From NCBI RefSeq assembly GCF_002973525.1, contig NZ_PVEN01000013.1:1-64000 (forward strand): a stretch of 64,000 nt of DNA. Reading direction: 5' to 3'. Source of the DNA: Paraburkholderia sp. BL21I4N1 (GTDB lineage: Bacteria; Pseudomonadota; Gammaproteobacteria; Burkholderiales; Burkholderiaceae). Shown one piece after another: positions 50,593 through 64,000 of the stretch (position 1 is the first letter of the stretch; each line of letters begins with the position of its first letter). Under the pieces are notes generated by a model. That model saw only the letters and a program-made list of their open reading frames with translations, was not told the DNA's origin and ran no database searches. A program made the position numbers and the translations under genes.

Positions 50593-52795
50593 TCAATCCG
50601 CGCGCAGCACGATCGTCGCGAGCGGCGGCAGCGTGAGCGAAGCCGAATGCGGCCAGCCGTGGCTCGACATGGCGTCGGTTTGAATCAGCCCGCCGTTGCC
50701 CATGTTCGAGCCGCCATACACGCCGGCATCCGTGTTCAGCACTTCGACCCAGCGGCCGCCGCGCGGCATGCCGAGCCGGTAGCCGACGCGCGGCACCGGC
50801 GTCATGTTGCAGACCACAACCACTTCGCGGCCCGCGCCGTCGGTGCGGCGATAGGCGTAGACACTGTTGCCGTTGTCGTCGCCGACCAGCCAGTCGAAGC
50901 CGCCCGGTTCGCAGTCGAGCAGATACAGCGCGGGTTCCTCGTTGTACAGACGGTTCAGATCGCGCACCAGCATCTGCACGCCATGGTGGTTCGAATCGTC
51001 GAGCAGATGCCAATGCGGCGACGTGTCGTGATTGAACTCCGCCATCTGGCCGAATTCGCCGCCCATGAACAGCAGTTTCTTGCCGGGGTGTGTCCACATG
51101 AAACCGAAATACGCGCGCAGATTGGCGAACTTCTGCCAGGTGTCGCCGGGCATCTTGCCGAGCAGCGAGCCCTTGCCGTGCACCACCTCGTCGTGCGACA
51201 GCGGCAGCACGAAGCGCTCCGAATACGCGTACACCATGCCGAAGGTCATCATGTGGTGATGGTATTGGCGGTAGACGGGGTCTTCTTCCACGTAGTGCAG
51301 CGTGTCGTGCATCCAGCCCATGTTCCATTTGAACTGGAAGCCGAGGCCGCCGTCCTCGACCCTCGCCGTAACGCCCGGCCACGCGGTCGATTCCTCGGCG
51401 ATCGTGATCGCGCCCGGCACACCCGGCACATAACCGACTTCGTGATTGAGCCGCTTCAGAAACGCGATCGATTCGAGGTTCTCGCGGCCGCCGTAAATGT
51501 TCGGCACCCACTGATCGGCGGCGCGCGAATAGTCGCGATACAGCATCGAGGCGACCGCGTCCACACGCAGCCCGTCGACGTGATAGCGCTTCAGCCACGC
51601 CAGCCCCGAGGCGATCAGGAACGCGCTCACCTCGTTGCGGCCGAGGTTGTAGATCATCGTGTTCCAGTCCTGGTGATAGCCTTCGCGCGGATCGGCGTGC
51701 TCGTAGAGCGGCGTGCCGTCGAAGTCGACCAGACCGTGCGCGTCGTTCGGGAAGTGCGCGGGCACCCAGTCGAGAATCACACCGAGACCGGCTTCGTGCG
51801 CTTTGTCGACGAAACCGGCGAACTGCTCCGGCTTGCCGAAGCGTGCCGACGGCGCGAACTGGCCGAGCGGCTGATAGCCCCACGATCCGCCGAACGGATG
51901 CTCGGCAATCGGCATGAATTCGACGTGCGTGAAGCCCATGCTTTTCACGTACGGGATCAGCCGGTCGGCGAGTTCTTCCCAATTGAGGCCGCGCTGGCCT
52001 TCTTCGGCGACGCGCAGCCAAGATTCGGCGTGCACTTCGTAGATGGAGATCGGCGCGCGCGGCGTTTGCTTCGCGGCGCGGGACTGGATCCACGCGTGAT
52101 CGGTCCACGGAAACTGTTCGATCTCGTCGACATGCGCAACCACCGACGCCGTGCCCGGCGGCTTCTCCGTTTGCATCGCGCACGGGTCGGCCTTCAACGG
52201 CAGCGGGTGGCCGTCGCGGGACAACAGCTCGTACTTGTAGCGCGTGCCGGCGCCGACCCGCGGCACGAACAGCTCCCACACGCCGGCCTGATGACGCAGC
52301 CGCATCGGATGACGGCGGCCGTCCCACGCGTTGAAGTCTCCCACTACCGAAACGCGCCGCGCGTTCGGCGCCCAGACGGCGAAGCGCACGCCGGGCACGC
52401 CGTCCACTTCCATGGGACGCGAGCCGAGCAGTTCGAGTACCGCGTACGGATCGCCGCCGGCGAGACGGCCGAGCGGTTCGTCGCCAAGCACGGGGCCGAA
52501 CGAGTACGTGTCCTCGATTTCCTGCACGACGCCGTGCCAGTCGATCCGCAAGCGGTACGGCGCGGCCGACGTGACGCGGCCGGCGAAGAGCCCCGGCCTT
52601 AACTGTTCCAACTCGCCGAGCGTCGCGCCGTCGGCGCGCGCGATCACGGTGACGTGAGAGGCGTTCGGCAGCAGCGCGCGCACCACCGGACCCGCGTCCG
52701 TCTGATGCATGCCGAGCTGCGAGAAAGGATCGGGGTGACGCGCTTCGACGAGCGCGTCGATTTCCAGCGGTTGGAGGCCTGCGGCCGGATCATGC

Positions 52796-52803
<8 letters not shown>
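50593..52803 (-). CDS. glgB: 1,4-alpha-glucan branching enzyme
   Basis: A 736-residue GH13 enzyme that introduces alpha-1,6 branches. Two N-terminal carbohydrate-binding-like modules (HPDPFSQLGMHQTDAG and GVRFAVWAPNARRVSVVGDFNAWDGR) precede the barrel, with nucleophile Asp in VDGLRVDAVASMLYRDYSR, Glu in ITIAEESTAWPG and His-Asp in LPLSHDEVVHGKGSL. The ATG at 52803 (MSEHDPAAGL) overlaps the treS-mak stop by eight bases and is preferred over a 43-codon longer frame inside that gene. Confidence 0.96.
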
Positions 52804-56256
<3,453 letters not shown>

Positions 56257-56260
<4 letters not shown>

Positions 56261-59200
56261 ATCGCACCTTCCGTTTGGGTTGGATTGCCAGCGTCTGCGT
56301 GATGGGCGCTGTCGGAGTCGCTGTCGGCTTCATCGGGGCGATCGGCGGGCAGGCCGCCGAGCGGCGCGATCCGCCAGATTGAGAACGGCTGACCGGAGCC
56401 GAGCTGAACGTGCTGCCAGCGGCCGTGCCATTCGAAGCGCGCACCGGTCATCTGATCGGTGACTTCGAGCGCGCCGTGGTCGTGCAGATGCCAGTGCTGG
56501 AAAGTCTCCCACGACAACTCGACGTCCGCGCCCTGTTCGTTGAACGGATCGAGATTGATCGCGACGACGATCACGTTGTCGCGCGCCTCCGTGGCTTTCT
56601 CGAAGAACAGGATGTTGTCGTTGTGCGCGGTGAGGAACGTCAGGCCGAGGTGCGTTTGCAGCGCCGGGTTCGCACGGCGAATCCGGTTCAGCGCACTGAT
56701 CTCGCCGACGATATTGCCCGGCCGGTTCCAGTCCCACGCACGCAACTGGTACTTCTCAGAGTCGAGGTATTCCTCGCTGTTAGGCAGCGCGGCGGCCTCG
56801 CACAATTCGAAACCGCTGTACACGCCCCACAAGCCGGCCAGCGTCGAGGCCAACGCCGCGCGAATCAGGAAGCCCGTGCGCCCTTGCGATTGCAAATGCC
56901 GCGGGTTGATATCGGGCGTGTTGACGAAAAAGTTCGGCCGGTAGAAATCGCGCGCGTCGGTTCGCGTGAGTTCGTTCATGTACTCGATGAAATCGCGCTT
57001 CGACTCGCGCCACGTGAAATACGTGTACGACTGCGAGAAACCGATCTTGCCGAGCCGGTTCATCATGCGCGGACGCGTGAACGCCTCGGCCAGAAAGATC
57101 GTGTCCGGAAAGCGCGCCCGGATATCGCCGATCACCCATTCCCAGAACGGCAGCGGCTTGGTGTGCGGATTATCGATGCGGAAAATATGCACGCCCGCGT
57201 CGATCCAGAACAGGAACACGTCGCGCAACGCGAGCCAGAGATCGGGCTTGGCGTCGTGCGCATAGAAGTCGGGGTTGACGATGTCCTGATACTTCTTCGG
57301 CGGATTCTCCGCGTAACGCAGCGTGCCGTCGGGACGCCATGCGAACCACGTCGGATGCTCCTTCAACCATGGATGATCCGGCGAGCACTGCACGGCAAAG
57401 TCGAGCGCGATTTCGAGGCCGTGCGCGTGCGCGGCGGCGAGCATCGCCTTGAAGTCGTCGAGCGTGCCGAGTTGCGGATGCACGGCGGTGTGGCCACCTT
57501 CCGCTCCGCCGATCGCGTACGGGCTGCCGACGTCGCCCGGTTGAGCGTTCAGCGTGTTGTTGCGGCCCTTGCGGTTCGCGACGCCGATCGGGTGAATCGG
57601 CGGAAAGTACAGCACGTCGAAGCCCATGTCGCGAATGCGCGGCAGTTTCGTCGTGACGTCGGCGAAGGTGCCGTGGCGCGATTCGTCGTCGCTCATGGAG
57701 CGCGGGAAGATCTCGTACCAGCTTGCGAAGCGCGCGGCGGTGCGGTCCGCGTCGATCTTGTAGATGACCGGGTCGCGGCTCAGGAACGGCCGGTGACGCG
57801 CGGCGGTCATGGCCTTCGCGGTGGTCGGCGCGATCAACAGCGCGAGCTTGGTGTCGGCGTCGGCCTTCGTGAAAACCTTGACGATGTGTTCGAGCGGTTC
57901 CGTGATCGCGCCTTCCACGGTTTCGACTTCGGCGAGCACCAGCGCGAACAGATGCGACGCTTCGTCGAGTTCCAGCTCGACGGTTTGGCCCGCCTTCAGC
58001 TTCTTCTGGATATGCTCGACCAGCGACGCGAAGTCGTCGCGCCAGGCGATGACCGTGAATTCGTGGCGACCCAGCCGTTCGAGCGGGATGCGCGCCTTCC
58101 AGATGTCGAGGCCGGCGGGTTGAGCGGGGGACATGGGTGCTTCGTGCCACGCGGTTTCGTCGGCGGCGCGCCAGAGCACGGCGGCGGCGATCTTGTCGTG
58201 ACCTTCGGCGAAGATCGCGGCGCTGATCTCGGCGCGTTCGCCGACGCTGCGTTTGGCCGGGAACCGGCCGTTGTCGACGCAAGGTGTCACGCTTTCTATC
58301 GCGACACGCGGTGCGCTGATCGCCTCGATCACGGTTTTGTGACCGCTGCGTTTGCTGTTGGCTTTGTCGATCGGCGGCGCGAGACGGATCGGTTTCTCCG
58401 TCACCGCGCGGAACAGGCGAACCGCGCCCGGGGCGAGCGTGAACGGCGTCAACGTGACGGGCGCAATGTGGCCGGGCGCGTCGAGCGGCACGAAGCGCGT
58501 GAAGTTGCCGGGCACGCCCACTAAAAAGCGGGCCGGGTCGACGCGCACCGGCGCACCGAGTTCGGGATTGATGGCGATCAGGATCGCCTCGTTGGCGTCG
58601 CGCAGGTCGGGCTGATCGGCGCGCAGCAGCACGGCGGCGGGCGCACCCGGCCCGCTAAGCGGGCGCAGTTCACCATTGGCGTGCAGGGTGGCCGTGTTGC
58701 GTGCAACGTCGTTCACATGCGCGATGCGTTCGGAGAGGTCGAACTGCTTCGCCTGGGCCGCGAGCGCGAATTGCGCGGCATCGCCGCGCGTTTGCGACAT
58801 CGGCTCGGCGATGCCGTATTCGAAGCCCATCGGCATCATCCAGCCGGTGCCGGTCGAAGCCGAGGCGAACAACGCGCGCCGGTAAGCACGTTCGACGATA
58901 CCGGCGTCGTGGGCGTCGCTCAGGTCGGCGGCGAGGCGGGTGCCGTAGGGCGCTTCGGGGAACGCGATTGGTGCGCCGAGGCGCGCTAGCGCGGCGTGCT
59001 CCTCGACCATCCAGCTCGCACGGAAGTCCCACCAGCGCACCGACGTGAACACGCTGTCGAAGCCCGCGCCTTCGAGGGCGGGCAGGTCGCCGCGCGACAG
59101 ACCGGGCGTCGCGGCCAGAAAGCGTACGTGCGGATACTTCGCGCGCACCGCTTCCCCGAGTTGCCGCCAGACGGCAGCGGGCACGCGATGCGGCGAATCG

Positions 59201-59709
59201 AAGCGGAACCCGCCCACGCCGGCCTCGGCGAGTGACAGCAGTTGCTGCGTCCACCAGAGCGTGAGCGCGGCGCTACTGCCGGCCTCGTTGAAATTGGCAT
59301 ACGCGACATTGTCCTCACGATGCACATGGCGCGGGTCGAGCCGCGCTTCCTCCGACTCGAACGGATGGAACCAGTCGGCATGTTCAGCGTGGAGCGCGCC
59401 ATCGGCGGCCATCCGGTCGATCACCAGATCGGCCAGCAAGGTCACGCCATGCTGACGCGCCTCGGCCGTGAGCGTGCGGATCGCGTCGACAGCAGAGCCC
59501 TGCGCCTCGAATACCGGATGCAGCCTGGCGTGATTGCCGACCACTTGCCCGTGGCCGGCCTGTCCCGGCTCGAAGAGACTGCCGATCAATGCATGATCGA
59601 AGCCCAGCGCGGCCGCGTGCGCAAACTGCGCGGGCCACGCGGCGAGCGGTCCAACCAGAAGTGAATGAAAAAAGTAAATCCGTGGCGCGTACCCGTTTGG
59701 AGATTCCAT
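56257..59709 (-). CDS. glgE: GlgE maltosyltransferase with an extra N-terminal degenerate GH13 domain
   Basis: An 1150-residue protein, longer than the usual 660-700. Residues about 460-1150 are a complete GlgE, alpha-1,4-glucan:maltose-1-phosphate maltosyltransferase: WYEIFPRSM, DVLYFPPIHPIGV, nucleophile D846 in FRIDNPHTKP, acid/base E875 in FLAEAFTRP, and D933 in NTPDINPRH. Residues 1-435 are another GH13-like barrel that aligns with the second: GGFRFDSPHRVP (D171) mirrors IFRIDNPHTKP, and FLAATPGLS (199-205) mirrors FLAEAFTRP but lacks the Glu. That copy is probably non-catalytic. It is the first gene of the minus-strand cluster and overlaps treS-mak. Confidence 0.93.
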
Positions 59710-60157
59710 CGGTCGTTTCCAGATTCGTCCTGCTGCGGTGTGGATGCAATTGGCATGCGATCACAGCGCTCATTGGGCTTCCAGAGCCGGATACCGCTAC
59801 CGCGCGATTGCGTCGAGCGAAGGCGCGTACTGGTCAATGTAGTGCAAAGATCGTCACGCCGCTGGCCAGTAAGGGGGTGCTTTGACGCCACGCACGGTGA
59901 CGCCGGACTGGCCGGAACTATTCGCAAGACGCAGCAATCGGTGTGCCAGTATGGTCCGGAAATGCGGATGGCGGGGGCGAGTGTGCGCCCCGCAGGAGGA
60001 GGCGGGGGACGCTGGAAGGTGGGATGTCGGCGGCCTATGGCCTGGCTGAAGCGGTGCCGCGCGTGTAAATCGGGCGGCGTCGTCCGGGTTTTACACGGAG
60101 CGTGGGGTGAGCCGTGCAGGTCGCACGGTCACCCGGAAAACCGAAGCTTTAACGCGC
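59710..60157. other. 450-base intergenic region upstream of glgE
   Basis: No convincing gene. It must hold the promoter of the glgE-treY operon (minus strand) and the end of the DUF1345 gene. No obvious palindrome or strong promoter pair stands out to me. A plus-strand ORF here has no ribosome site and no recognisable features. Confidence 0.4.
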
Positions 60158-60841
60158 TTACGAACCGACTAGGCCCGCCGCGATGTTCACGCACAAGCCC
60201 AACACCGCGACGTTGAAGTAGAACGACAGGATCGACTGCGCGAGCGCCGCGCGGCGAATCGTGCGCGAACGCAACACCACGTCCGAGGTTTGCGAAGCCA
60301 CTGCGATGGTGAACGAAAAGTACAGGAAGTCCCAGTAATTCGGCTGGAGCTTGTGGTCCGGAAACAGCAGCGGCGTCTCGTCGACGTCCGGGTCGTAGTA
60401 AAGCCGCGCGTAGTGCGACGTGAAGATGGTCGGGATCATGAACCATGCGCCGACCATCGTCAGGCCGGTCAGCGCGTAGTGCCATGCCGTCGAGGCGCCC
60501 GCGGTGCCCTTCGCCGAGGCCAGTTCGAGCACGATCGCGGCCAGACTGGCGACCGTCGCCACGCAAATGATGGCCAGCACCACGCCCGCGTTTTCATCGT
60601 CGCGGCGCGCGTATTCGCGCACGTCGCCTTCGTCGGCGAGCGCCATGTGTACCCAGATCAACACCAGATAGGTCCAGACGGCGGCGTCCCAGCCGGCCAG
60701 ACCCAGCACCATGGGACGCGTGTGAGCGGGTAACAGGAACGCGGCAACCACGCCGACGGCCAGACCGATCAGCATGCGGGGCCGATTGCGAAGTACCTGC
60801 GGTAGAAATCGTGTGAGCATGAAGTGTAGGAGGGTGGGCAT
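60158..60841 (-). CDS. DUF1345 membrane protein
   Basis: A 227-residue inner-membrane protein with about six hydrophobic helices. It shows the DUF1345 hallmarks: GLAGWDAAVWTYLVLIW near the middle, HYALTGLTMVGAWFMIPTIFTSHYARLYY, and FPDHKLQPNYWDFLYFSFTIAVASQTSDVVLRSRTIRRAALAQSILSFYFNVAVL. The start at 60841 (MPTLLHFMLTRFLPQ) is uncertain; longer and shorter in-frame starts exist. Function unknown; the FxYFxFTIxxxxQTSDV segment resembles an ion-channel-like pore helix but that is only a resemblance. Confidence 0.85.
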   Translation of the reverse strand: MPTLLHFMLTRFLPQVLRNRPRMLIGLAVGVVAAFLLPAHTRPMVLGLAGWDAAVWTYLVLIWVHMALADEGDVREYARRDDENAGVVLAIICVATVASLAAIVLELASAKGTAGASTAWHYALTGLTMVGAWFMIPTIFTSHYARLYYDPDVDETPLLFPDHKLQPNYWDFLYFSFTIAVASQTSDVVLRSRTIRRAALAQSILSFYFNVAVLGLCVNIAAGLVGS

Positions 60842-61112
60842 CGGTGTCGCGGATTCTACCCGCGCGCCGAGCATCATTTGTCGAATGGGTGAGTCGCAGG
60901 CTATAGTCTTTCGCAACGGCCTTGCGCGCGGCTTTCAGTTGAAAGGCGATTGGCAGGCTGGTTCTGTTGCACCGTTTGTATCGAGAAGACCGCCGGAGCG
61001 GCACGAGACCAGGTTTGGGGTAGAGCATCGAGGCAGCACGCGAAGGGCATTCATGCATCGCCGCGTTGCCCGTTGAGTATGACTCACGATCGACTCACCA
61101 TCTGGAGTCCCC

Positions 61113-61730
61113 ATGACAGATGTTCCTGAGAAAAATAATGCGCACCACGAAGTGACGCATGCAACCGGGTTGTCGTCGTCAGCTTCGTTGTCGAAATCGT
61201 TTCCAGTGTCATTTTCCGCGTCGCGCAGAGCGTGGGTACTCGGCGCTTGCGCCAGCGCCGTGGCGCTCGCCTTTGTCGGCGCCGGCCGCTCATTCTCGTG
61301 GATCGCCCCCGCCTTCGCCGACGCGCCCGCAGGCGGCGGCCTCGACGCATTCGTCGCGCTCTCGCAGCGCCTCACGGCCCACGCCAGCTTCGACCCGATT
61401 CTCAGCAAGCGCTACTACGACGCTCTCGCCAAATCCGACAGCCAGTTCACCCAGAATGTCGCCGCGCTCAACACGTGGCTGCAAGGCCATGGCGGTGTGC
61501 CGTCCGATACGGTCACGCAGGCGTTGCAGGCCGAGCAACCGGCGCTCGCGAAAACCGTCGGCGCGATCATGCGCGCGTGGTATCTGGGCCTCGTCGGCGA
61601 GATGCCGCATGTGGACGTGATCGCCTATGAAAAAGCGCTGATGTTCGAGCCCGTGAAAGACGTGTTGACCATTCCGTCGTATTGCCGCGACGTGCCGTTC
61701 TACTGGACGCAGAAACCGGTCAGCACCTGA
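61113..61730 (+). CDS. FAD-dependent sugar dehydrogenase gamma (small, Tat-chaperone) subunit
   Basis: A 205-residue protein. The N-terminal SRRAWVLGACASAVALAFVG (about residue 37) is a twin-arginine-type signal, and the mature part fits the small gamma subunit of Burkholderia FAD glucose dehydrogenase: DAFVALSQRLTAHASFDPILSKRYYDAL, IMRAWYLGLVGE, and the C-terminal ALMFEPVKDVLTIPSYCRDVPFYW. This subunit carries the FAD subunit through the Tat pathway by piggyback. The alpha subunit gene follows after 39 bases. Confidence 0.9.
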   Translation: MTDVPEKNNAHHEVTHATGLSSSASLSKSFPVSFSASRRAWVLGACASAVALAFVGAGRSFSWIAPAFADAPAGGGLDAFVALSQRLTAHASFDPILSKRYYDALAKSDSQFTQNVAALNTWLQGHGGVPSDTVTQALQAEQPALAKTVGAIMRAWYLGLVGEMPHVDVIAYEKALMFEPVKDVLTIPSYCRDVPFYWTQKPVST

Positions 61731-61769
61731 CGCAACGACGTTCCCCGGTCGATATAAAAGAGGGCAACA

Positions 61770-63371
61770 ATGGCAAACTCAAATTCCGCCGACATCGTCG
61801 TAGTCGGTTCGGGCGTGGCGGGCGGACTGGTCGCGCATCAAATGGCGCTGGCTGGTGCATCGGTGATCCTGCTCGAAGCCGGGCCGCGCATTCCGCGCTG
61901 GCAGATCGTCGAGAACTTCCGCAACTCACCCGCGAAGTCCGACTTCGCGACGCCGTATCCGTCTACGCCGTACGCGCCGCATCCCGAGTACGCGCCGGCC
62001 AATAATTATCTGATCCAGAAGGGCGACTATCCGTACAACTCGCAATACGTGCGGCTGGTGGGCGGCACCACCTGGCATTGGGCGGCCGCCGCGTGGCGCC
62101 TGCTGCCGTCGGACTTCCAGTTGCACAAGCTGTACGGTGTGGGGCGCGACTGGCCGTATCCGTACGAAACGCTCGAACCGTGGTATTCCGCGGCGGAAGC
62201 GCAGTTGGGCGTGTCGGGTCCGGATAACTCGATCGATCTCGGCTCGCCGCGTTCGAAGCCTTATCCGATGAGCGCACTGCCGCTGTCGTACATGGATCAG
62301 CGCTTTAGCGACGTACTGAATGCGCAAGGCTTCAAGGTCGTGCCCGAGCCGGTGGCGCGCAACAGCCGTCCGTACGACGCGCGGCCCACCTGCTGCGGCA
62401 ACAACAATTGCATGCCGATCTGCCCGATCGCCGCGATGTACAACGGTGTGGTGCATGCGGAAAAAGCCGAGCAGGCCGGCGCGAAACTGATTCCCGAGGC
62501 GGTGGTGTACCGCGTCGAAGCGGACAACAAAGGGCTCATCACGGCAGTCCACTACAAGGACCCGAACGGCAATAGCACACGCGTGACCGGCAAGCTGTTC
62601 GTGCTCGCCGCCAACGGCATCGAAACGCCCAAGCTGATGCTGATGTCGACCTCCGACAAATTCCCGCACGGCGTCGGCAACAGTTCCGATCAGGTGGGCC
62701 GCAACCTGATGGACCATCCGGGCACGGGCGTGACCTTCCTCGCCAATGAGCCACTGTGGCCCGGACGCGGCCCGATGGAAATGACCTCGATCGTCAACTT
62801 CCGCGACGGCGCGTTCCGCTCGGACTACGCGGCCAAGAAGCTGCATCTGTCGAACGGTGTGCCGACCATGAGCGTGACCGCCGCGCTGCTGGGCAAAGGC
62901 CTCACCGGCGCCGAGCTCGACCGGCAGATTCGCGACCGCGCGGCGCGCACGCTGAACATCAACAGCTTCCACGAGCATCTGGCCGAGCCGCAGAACCGGG
63001 TGGTGCCGTCGGCGGATCACAAGGACGCGCTCGGCATTCCGCAGCCGGAGATCTACTACTCGATCAACGACTACGTAAAGAAAAGCGCAGCCAACACACA
63101 TGAGCTCTACGCGCAGATCGCCAACCTGTTCGGCGGCGCCGAGGTCTCGTTCGACGATACCTTCGCTCCCAACAACCACATCATGGGCACCACGATCATG
63201 GGCAGCGACCCGGCGGATTCGGTCGTCGATGCGGATTGCCGCACGCACGATCACTCCAATCTGTTCATCGCCAGCAGCGGCGTGATGCCCACCGCGGCTT
63301 CGGTGAATTGCACGCTGACGATCGCGGCCTTGTCGCTGAAACTGGCCGACAAGCTCAAGCGTGAAATCTGA
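61770..63371 (+). CDS. FAD-dependent glucose/sugar dehydrogenase alpha subunit (GMC oxidoreductase)
   Basis: A 533-residue GMC-family flavoenzyme. DIVVVGSGVAGGLVAHQMALAGASVILLEAG is the FAD fold; LVGGTTWHWAAAAWRLLPSDF, the cluster-binding CCGNNNCMPICPIAAMYNG (3Fe-4S in the Burkholderia enzyme), GRNLMDHPGTGV, and the C-terminal NNHIMGTTIMGSDPADSVVD match the Burkholderia cepacia FAD glucose dehydrogenase plan. It has no signal peptide and would be exported with the gamma subunit. Electrons pass to the cytochrome c subunit encoded downstream. Substrate (glucose versus another sugar) is not certain. Confidence 0.93.
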   Translation: MANSNSADIVVVGSGVAGGLVAHQMALAGASVILLEAGPRIPRWQIVENFRNSPAKSDFATPYPSTPYAPHPEYAPANNYLIQKGDYPYNSQYVRLVGGTTWHWAAAAWRLLPSDFQLHKLYGVGRDWPYPYETLEPWYSAAEAQLGVSGPDNSIDLGSPRSKPYPMSALPLSYMDQRFSDVLNAQGFKVVPEPVARNSRPYDARPTCCGNNNCMPICPIAAMYNGVVHAEKAEQAGAKLIPEAVVYRVEADNKGLITAVHYKDPNGNSTRVTGKLFVLAANGIETPKLMLMSTSDKFPHGVGNSSDQVGRNLMDHPGTGVTFLANEPLWPGRGPMEMTSIVNFRDGAFRSDYAAKKLHLSNGVPTMSVTAALLGKGLTGAELDRQIRDRAARTLNINSFHEHLAEPQNRVVPSADHKDALGIPQPEIYYSINDYVKKSAANTHELYAQIANLFGGAEVSFDDTFAPNNHIMGTTIMGSDPADSVVDADCRTHDHSNLFIASSGVMPTAASVNCTLTIAALSLKLADKLKREI

Positions 63372-63391
63372 GCCCTGAACGGAGAGTCACC

Positions 63392-64000
63392 ATGACGAAG
63401 AACCTCTCTCGCGGGCAGCCGGCTCAGGCGCTCGTTCAGCACAAGCGGCGGCGTTTCCGGGTCGCGACGCTGGCGGCGGCGTTCTCGCTGTTCGCGCTGT
63501 ACGTTGCGTGGTATGAAGCGCACGGGCCCAACGCGCGGCATAACGACGAATTGCCGATCATGCAGGCGCATGCCGACGACGCGTCGCAAGCGCCTGGCGG
63601 TGCGAGCAATAACGCGTCCAATGGCGCGACTAACGGCGCTCTCACGCCCACCGCCGCAGCCGGCAGCAGCGATCTGGTCAAGCGCGGCGAATACCTCGCG
63701 CGCGCCGGCGATTGCGTCGCCTGTCACACGGCGGACAAAGCCCGTCCGTTCGCGGGCGGGCTGCCGATCAACACGCCGTTCGGCACCATCGTGACGCCCA
63801 ATATCACGCCCGATCCTGACACCGGCATCGGCCAATGGAGCGACGCCGATTTTCTGCGCGCGATGCATGAAGGCGTCGGCAAGAGCGGCGAGCGGCTGTA
63901 TCCCGCGTTCCCGTATGCGGAATACACCAAGGTCACCGATCAGGACGTGGTGGCGATTCGCGCGTATCTGAACACGCTCACGCCGATCCACTACGCGCCG
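63392..64000 (+). CDS. Cytochrome c subunit of the sugar dehydrogenase, N-terminal part (cut by window end)
   Basis: 203 codons are open to the window end. An N-terminal membrane segment or uncleaved signal (RRRFRVATLAAAFSLFALYVAWYEA) is followed by a low-complexity Asn/Ala-rich linker and the first haem domain: GEYLARAGDCVACHTADKARPF with the CxxCH haem site, then NITPDPDTGIGQWSDADFLRAMHEG and YPAFPYAEYTKVTDQDV. The full protein is normally a three-haem cytochrome; the rest lies outside the window. It starts 20 bases after the alpha subunit with a ggagag site. Confidence 0.9.
   Translation, partial: MTKNLSRGQPAQALVQHKRRRFRVATLAAAFSLFALYVAWYEAHGPNARHNDELPIMQAHADDASQAPGGASNNASNGATNGALTPTAAAGSSDLVKRGEYLARAGDCVACHTADKARPFAGGLPINTPFGTIVTPNITPDPDTGIGQWSDADFLRAMHEGVGKSGERLYPAFPYAEYTKVTDQDVVAIRAYLNTLTPIHYAP

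Noticed and set aside
56410..58524. 704-codon plus-strand ORF opposite glgE
   Set aside because: Same type of antisense shadow; the GlgE reading on the other strand has all catalytic residues.
59665..60216. 183-codon plus-strand ORF between glgE and the DUF1345 gene
   Set aside because: No ribosome site, overlaps the glgE start region and the DUF1345 end, no recognisable sequence.

Overview
The window is high-GC proteobacterial DNA with dense, short-spaced genes. Its gene order (prpC, a CitE-like lyase, mdh, GntR regulator, sdhCDAB-sdhE, gltA, leuCDB, asd, fimV, truA, trpFBA, accD, folC, dedD, cvpA, purF, metZ) and protein sequences point to Burkholderia/Paraburkholderia, probably the second large replicon, where such core metabolic genes are commonly found in this group. 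The species call is inference from gene content; nothing in the sequence names it.

Region 1 (1-9180) is a TCA-cycle block. prpC (cut by the window edge), a CitE-like lyase and mdh lie on the minus strand; a GntR regulator, sdhCDAB-sdhE and gltA lie on the plus strand. A perfect 18-bp palindrome sits between the two arms. Region 2 (9180-12955) is a visibly AT-richer accessory island between the gltA terminator and the leucine genes. It encodes two paralogous secreted proteins of unknown family and a cholera-toxin-A-like ADP-ribosyltransferase. That enzyme has a complete R-STS-ExE catalytic signature, a disulfide-bounded nicking loop, and a C-terminal half built from four repeating four-cysteine modules that I do not recognise. 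This is the best candidate for an undescribed system in the window.

Region 3 (12955-33770) is biosynthetic core: a DUF1479 oxygenase-like protein, leuC-entericidin-leuD-leuB, asd (preceded by a Thr/Lys/Ile-rich 42-codon ORF and a hairpin, a possible attenuator), fimV, truA-trpF-trpB-DNA methyltransferase-trpA-accD, folC-dedD-cvpA-purF, and metZ behind a SAM-II-like riboswitch and terminator. Region 4 (33800-41110) is mixed: AraC and TetR regulators, an FKBP isomerase, a degenerate histidine kinase, a CNNM/CBS membrane protein, a TSUP transporter, a dipeptidase with an internal twin-arginine lipoprotein signal, and an NTF2-like protein.

Region 5 (41136-59709) is one large minus-strand cluster, in transcription order glgE, treS-mak fusion, glgB, glgX, treZ, malQ, treY. 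Together the enzymes can close a loop: trehalose to maltose (TreS), maltose 1-phosphate (Mak), alpha-glucan (GlgE), branching (GlgB), debranching (GlgX), and back to trehalose (TreY, TreZ). The GlgE carries an extra N-terminal copy of its own catalytic barrel that has lost the acid/base glutamate. Region 6 (60158-64000) holds a DUF1345 membrane protein and an FAD-dependent glucose/sugar dehydrogenase complex (gamma, alpha, and the start of the cytochrome c subunit), cut by the window end.

I saw no tRNA, rRNA, CRISPR array, insertion sequence or replication origin.
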